Source: Pseudomonadota bacterium (GTDB lineage: Bacteria > Bdellovibrionota > Oligoflexia > Oligoflexales > Oligoflexaceae). From it: DNA of 8,137 nucleotides. Below are positions 5,964 to 8,137 of the stretch, piece after piece; the first letter of the stretch is position 1; the number at the start of each line of letters is the position of its first letter. The notes below the pieces were generated by a model. That model worked only from the letters and a program-made list of their open reading frames with translations. It ran no database searches and had not been told where the DNA came from. The position numbers and the translations under genes are program-made. The DNA is taken from contig JAKQGS010000299.1 of the NCBI GenBank assembly GCA_029556045.1, positions 1-8,137 on the forward strand, read 5' to 3'.

Positions 5964-6250
5964 GGCTGCTTGCTTCGCTCCAGATACTCGACCCACTCCA
6001 CCGGTGTCAGACTTCTCTTCTCAACATTGCAGGTATGGCAGGCCGGCACTAGATTGCCCTTGGTGCTGCGTCCACCCCGACTGATGGGGACGATGTGATC
6101 CATCGTGACATCCTGAGACTTGAGCGGTGCCTCGCAATAATAACAGCAACAGGCCTGAATTAAATTCTGCCACCAGCGCGACTTCTTCAGCTCGCGGGCT
6201 TTGTTGCGCTCGCGGGTCATTTCAGTGGGGCTGGGTTCAAAATCCATCAT
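5936..6250 (-). CDS. Small stand-alone HNH endonuclease-type protein
   Basis: From ATG 6250 the product has about 104 residues. The HNH/zinc core is CCYYCEAPLKSQDVTMDHIV followed by PISRGGRSTKGNLVPACHTC and NVEKRSL: CxxC, then the metal-binding DH, the N of GNLVPAC, and a second CxxC. The basic KARELKKSRWWQN segment precedes it. HNH domains cut DNA or RNA with one metal ion; small stand-alone versions like this one are common in gammaproteobacteria and mostly uncharacterised. An upstream in-frame ATG at 6283 would add 11 residues. I prefer 6250 because AGGA lies just upstream and because the likely promoter would start transcription almost at 6283, leaving no leader for that start. No methyltransferase or restriction partner is nearby, and nothing marks it as part of an intron or intein. 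The 3' end overlaps the convergent small membrane protein gene by 28 bases. Confidence 0.82.
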   Translation of the reverse strand: MMDFEPSPTEMTRERNKARELKKSRWWQNLIQACCCYYCEAPLKSQDVTMDHIVPISRGGRSTKGNLVPACHTCNVEKRSLTPVEWVEYLERSKQPYPLHLDMK

Positions 6251-6292
6251 AGTCCTGGCGAAGTCTCCGTAGCCGGTTTCCATAAGACCGGG

Positions 6293-6321
6293 TTTATAAC
6301 ATATTTCAAAGAGGATTTTAA
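6293..6321 (-). promoter_or_regulatory. Extended -10 promoter of the HNH gene
   Basis: Minus-strand TTAAAA (6321-6316, 4/6) is followed after 17 bases by TATAAA (6298-6293, 5/6), and a TGT directly precedes the -10, making it an extended -10. Initiation would fall near 6286, just before the upstream ATG 6283, favouring translation from 6250. It lies right after the HiPIP terminator, as expected for a separate unit. Confidence 0.45.
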
Positions 6322-6342
6322 AGATTTTTTAAAACATATAAT

Positions 6343-6371
6343 AAAAAAAACCTGAGGGATTTCCTCAGGTT
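6343..6371 (-). terminator. Rho-independent terminator of the HiPIP transcript
   Basis: A perfect 9-base stem (6371-6363 with 6357-6349; arms AACCTGAGG/CCTCAGGTT) closes a 5-base loop. On the minus strand it is followed by eight T (6350-6343, shared in part with the stem). It lies about 50 bases past the HiPIP stop codon, oriented to end that transcript before the HNH promoter. Confidence 0.88.
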
Positions 6372-6393
6372 AATGGAAGACATGAATTCCCGT

Positions 6394-6421
6394 CCCGTTG
6401 ATCGGGGTCAGGCTCAGACCC
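6394..6421. repeat. Short GC-rich inverted repeats beside the HiPIP stop
   Basis: CCCG (6394-6397)/CGGG (6403-6406) and GGGTC (6405-6409)/GACCC (6417-6421) form two small overlapping hairpins directly after the HiPIP stop codon. They have no T-run, so they are not a terminator. GGGGTCAG-type hairpins recall REP-like elements, but one copy cannot show this. The hairpins could protect the 3' end of the mRNA. Confidence 0.3.
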
Positions 6422-6778
6422 TTAGGCCTTTTTCTGCCATGCGGTGCACCAGCCGCCGGCTTTCACGGCGCCGTTGGCGATCATATTGCACTTGCCGATT
6501 TTGTCGTCGATTTTAACGTAGAGAATGCAGTTGGCGCAGGTTTGATCCTTGGGTTCAACGCCACCGCGTTTTTCTTTGTAGTCAGCAGGTTTTTTGCCAG
6601 CGTGGGTGTATTTCAATGCGGCAGCGGTGGGATCTTTTTCATCCACAAGTTTCTCGCCCGCAGCGCGTGCGGTACCGCTGAGGATGGCTTGCGCGGCAAC
6701 GCCGGCGGCAGGAACGGCAGCAAGTGTGATCAAAGATTTTTTGAGAAAGTCGCGACGATTTTGGTTTTCGGTGCTCAT
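6422..6778 (-). CDS. High-potential iron-sulfur protein (HiPIP), Tat-exported
   Basis: The 118-residue precursor begins at ATG 6778 with AGGAG five bases upstream. Residues 7-40 are a twin-arginine signal: NRRDFLKK with R8/R9, hydrophobic SLITLAAVPAAGVAAQAIL, and a likely ARA cleavage site near residue 39. The mature part of about 79 residues has the four cluster cysteines C81, C84, C97 and C111 (CxxC, 12 residues, C, 13 residues, C) and aromatic residues near the end (GGWCTAW) that shield the cubane cluster. HiPIPs carry one 4Fe-4S cluster cycling between +3 and +2 at high potential. They shuttle electrons in the periplasm, to the reaction centre in purple bacteria or to terminal oxidases and sulfur-oxidation enzymes in chemotrophs. 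Tat export fits cofactor insertion in the cytoplasm. It follows the response regulator gene by 83 bases and ends in a strong terminator. Confidence 0.95.
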   Translation of the reverse strand: MSTENQNRRDFLKKSLITLAAVPAAGVAAQAILSGTARAAGEKLVDEKDPTAAALKYTHAGKKPADYKEKRGGVEPKDQTCANCILYVKIDDKIGKCNMIANGAVKAGGWCTAWQKKA

Positions 6779-6814
6779 GGATGATGCTCCTCGTAAAAGT
6801 TTTTCAACCCCTCT

Positions 6815-6843
6815 AAAATAACATTTCTGATGCAGGTTTTCAC
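6815..6843 (-). promoter_or_regulatory. Candidate promoter of the HiPIP gene
   Basis: Minus-strand GTGAAA (6843-6838, 4/6), a 17-base spacer and TATTTT (6820-6815, 4/6) preceded by TGT (extended -10) would start transcription near 6808, about 30 bases before ATG 6778. HiPIP could otherwise be read through from the response regulator, since no terminator separates them. Confidence 0.35.
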
Positions 6844-6861
6844 GGGGCAATTGGGCCAAAT

Positions 6862-7554
6862 TCAGCGGAGAAAATAGAAGGGCGATTGATAACAAAACTC
6901 AATATCAATTGCTTCCAGCTTTTGCCGCAGGTGGTAGTAATAAACATCGAGGGAATTACGAGACGCTGTGCCCACCGAGCCCCACACACGGTCCAGCAGG
7001 TTATTCTTGTGAACCCGAAAATCCTGCGACTCCAATATCATGGCAAGAATGCGATATTCTTTGGCGGTTAATACCGGCGAAACTTTGTTGCCCTTGATGA
7101 TGGTAAAGGTCGTGGGATCAAGTTTGAGGATGGGGAGATCGGACCCCGGTTTGCTCACCTTTTGTTTATCGATGACCCGCTCAATCTTGACCAGGAGTTC
7201 GCTGTTGGAGATTGGTTTGGTCAGATAGTCGATGGCACCCTTTTGAAAGCAGTCACGCAGAGTTTCGATGCGATCGACCTGTGAAATGACAATAAATGGT
7301 ACATGAGAGTACTTCTGCTGCCATTCATCCGAGACCACCAGATCCAAAAACATGCCATCTCGCACTGTCAGGTCAACAATCAACAGCGCGGGCCTTTGAC
7401 CAGTCGGTGCATTCTCCAGAGATTCTTTCATGGAGGCCAGGTCTTCGAAGAAATCCACGCGGAAGAGCCCTCGCAACAACGTGTCCAATTGGGCTTGGAT
7501 CGTTGCATCGCTTTCGAGAATCCAGATTCGCGCCTTGTGCCGCCTCAGGTTCAT
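6862..7554 (-). CDS. OmpR/PhoB-type response regulator with atypical ends
   Basis: The 230-residue protein has a receiver domain (about 8-130): E14/D16 acidic pair in ILESDA, phosphoacceptor D61 in LLIVDLTVRDG, S91 in FIVISQ and K113 in YLTKPI. A winged-helix DNA-binding domain (about 142-230) follows, with LTAKEYRILAMILES (162-176), LLDRVWG (186-192) and the recognition-helix region SRNSLDVYYYHLRQKL (198-213). The wing normally ends in a VRGxGYxL-type strand; here it reads FCYQSPFYFLR and stops, so DNA contacts in the wing may differ. The usual helical spacer and P-D-G turn after the phospho-Asp are altered (VRDGMFL). The start at ATG 7554 has GGAA six or so bases upstream. No sensor kinase is adjacent, so it is an orphan. 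It probably regulates transcription; its signal and targets, possibly the downstream HiPIP gene, cannot be told from the window. Confidence 0.88.
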   Translation of the reverse strand: MNLRRHKARIWILESDATIQAQLDTLLRGLFRVDFFEDLASMKESLENAPTGQRPALLIVDLTVRDGMFLDLVVSDEWQQKYSHVPFIVISQVDRIETLRDCFQKGAIDYLTKPISNSELLVKIERVIDKQKVSKPGSDLPILKLDPTTFTIIKGNKVSPVLTAKEYRILAMILESQDFRVHKNNLLDRVWGSVGTASRNSLDVYYYHLRQKLEAIDIEFCYQSPFYFLR

Positions 7555-7585
7555 TCAAATTCCAGTTCCAGCATGGATAAAAACA

Positions 7586-7614
7586 CACATATATAACCTT
7601 AATGCATAGGGTAA
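7586..7614 (-). promoter_or_regulatory. AT-rich candidate promoter region of the response regulator gene
   Basis: The minus strand carries a TATATA-type -10 about 35-40 bases before ATG 7554, with only a weak TTCATT (3/6) near 17 bases upstream. Farther up (7637-7652) lies CTTAA...TTAAG around an A-run, which might act as an UP-like element. The 7555-7735 stretch shows nothing else I can support: no gene and no RNA motif. Confidence 0.25.
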
Positions 7615-7735
7615 TGAAAGATAAAGAAATCAAATACTTAAAAAAAATTAAGGCCGATATTATTGGGGAAAATAGCTCAGAAAAATAAATGACTTCAAAG
7701 TGGAATGCCGATGGGGGATACGGTGGCGGAATAAC

Positions 7736-7752
7736 GCCCCCGGGAGGGGGGC
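7736..7752 (-). terminator. GC-rich hairpin terminator after the right-edge gene
   Basis: GCCCCC (7736-7741) pairs with GGGGGC (7747-7752) around a 5-base loop. It lies 21 bases past the stop of the minus-strand gene ending at 7774. The following minus-strand bases (GTTATT) are only weakly T-rich, and the other side (ATTTATT) is similar, so it may act in both directions or only as an mRNA 3' stabiliser. Confidence 0.5.
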
Positions 7753-7773
7753 ATTTATTGGGGGAGAGGCGGA

Positions 7774-8137
7774 TTATTTGAGATCAAAATCGTCGCAGTC
7801 TGGAAGGTCCACATCCGCGACCTCTTCATTGGTTTCCACGTCGGTCACGGTGGCGTCACCACCGACAAATTCAATTTTGTAGGAGCTGGACGCTTCGTCA
7901 GAATCTTCACCGTAAAAGGTGGTGGTGACGGTCCCGCTCTTGATGACGCAGGTGCTTGTGCTGGAGAAATCCATCAGCAGGTTGTCGAATGCGGATTCCA
8001 CCCGCCCGTCACCCGCGCGGCTTACCACCAGAGTGCCGGATACAATTTTTTGTGATTGGCGTTGGAGAGTCTCTGTTGCACGGGCATCCTCCACAACGAG
8101 ATTGGCCCCATCTTTGGTGGCGACTGTAAAACTGATT
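7774..8137 (-). CDS. Unrecognised acidic protein, C-terminal part, cut by window edge
   Basis: The minus-strand frame is open from base 8137 to a stop at 7774, giving at least 120 residues; the true start lies beyond the window, and an internal GTG at 8094 is not a likely start. The visible part is rich in Asp, Glu, Ser, Thr and Val. Alternating polar and hydrophobic stretches (IVSGTLVVSRAGDG, CVIKSGTVTTTFYGED, YKIEFVGGDATVTDVET) suggest beta strands, and it ends in an acidic tail, DLPDCDDFDLK. Two cysteines, one mid-chain and one near the end, could form a disulfide if the protein is exported. This looks like an extracytoplasmic beta-rich domain, but no family is recognised and no signal peptide is visible in the part seen. 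A hairpin terminator follows. Confidence 0.7.
   Translation of the reverse strand, partial: ISFTVATKDGANLVVEDARATETLQRQSQKIVSGTLVVSRAGDGRVESAFDNLLMDFSSTSTCVIKSGTVTTTFYGEDSDEASSSYKIEFVGGDATVTDVETNEEVADVDLPDCDDFDLK

Noticed and set aside
5936..6250. HNH gene as part of a group II intron, homing element or restriction system
   Set aside because: No reverse transcriptase, intron boundary, intein junction or methyltransferase gene is present nearby.
7637..7652. CTTAA-A-run-TTAAG as a terminator
   Set aside because: The stem is only A-T pairs and too weak; it lies far from any gene end that it could terminate.

Overview
The window looks like a chromosomal segment of a gammaproteobacterium, probably a sulfur-cycle or environmental lineage such as Chromatiales or relatives. 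The clue is a Tat-exported high-potential iron-sulfur protein (HiPIP), a carrier typical of purple sulfur bacteria and related chemotrophs. GC content is moderate, genes are short and tightly packed on both strands, and Shine-Dalgarno sites are clear. Genus assignment is inference; no rRNA, tRNA, mobile element or CRISPR array was seen.

Layout. (1) 1-690, minus: N-terminal 230 residues of a secreted subtilisin-type protease, running off the left edge. (2) 691-921: divergent intergenic region with a good minus-strand promoter whose -35 lies inside a perfect dyad. (3) 922-4515, plus: a four-gene operon encoding an ArsS-type radical SAM protein, an ArsM-like methyltransferase with the conserved cysteines, and two glycosyltransferase-like proteins of the 'rSAM/selenodomain-associated transferase' 2 and 1 families. 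The last two genes overlap by 4 bases. A small membrane-anchored histidine-rich protein (4557-4889) follows and may belong to the unit. (4) 4908-5651, minus: a polyprenol-phosphate mannosyltransferase (DPM1-like). (5) 5754-5963, plus: a tiny basic single-pass membrane protein, converging with and overlapping an HNH endonuclease gene on the minus strand. (6) 6349-7554, minus: terminator, HiPIP gene, and an atypical OmpR/PhoB-type response regulator. (7) 7736-8137, minus: a hairpin terminator and the C-terminal part of an unrecognised acidic protein running off the right edge.

How the genes work together. In characterised systems ArsM methylates arsenite to dimethylarsenicals and ArsS adds a 5'-deoxyadenosyl group, giving the precursor of arsenosugars. 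The two transferases are recurrent neighbours of this radical SAM family and may glycosylate or otherwise elaborate the product. The main surprise is that ArsS here carries Phe (TTT codon) where the C-terminal GSS-C/U-GG motif normally has Cys or selenocysteine, and also lacks the cysteine of the usual SLPCY motif. The first transferase has lost its usual VDGGS nucleotide-binding motif. The operon is therefore either a divergent version with altered chemistry or one whose enzymes are losing function. The other genes look like independent housekeeping or accessory units.
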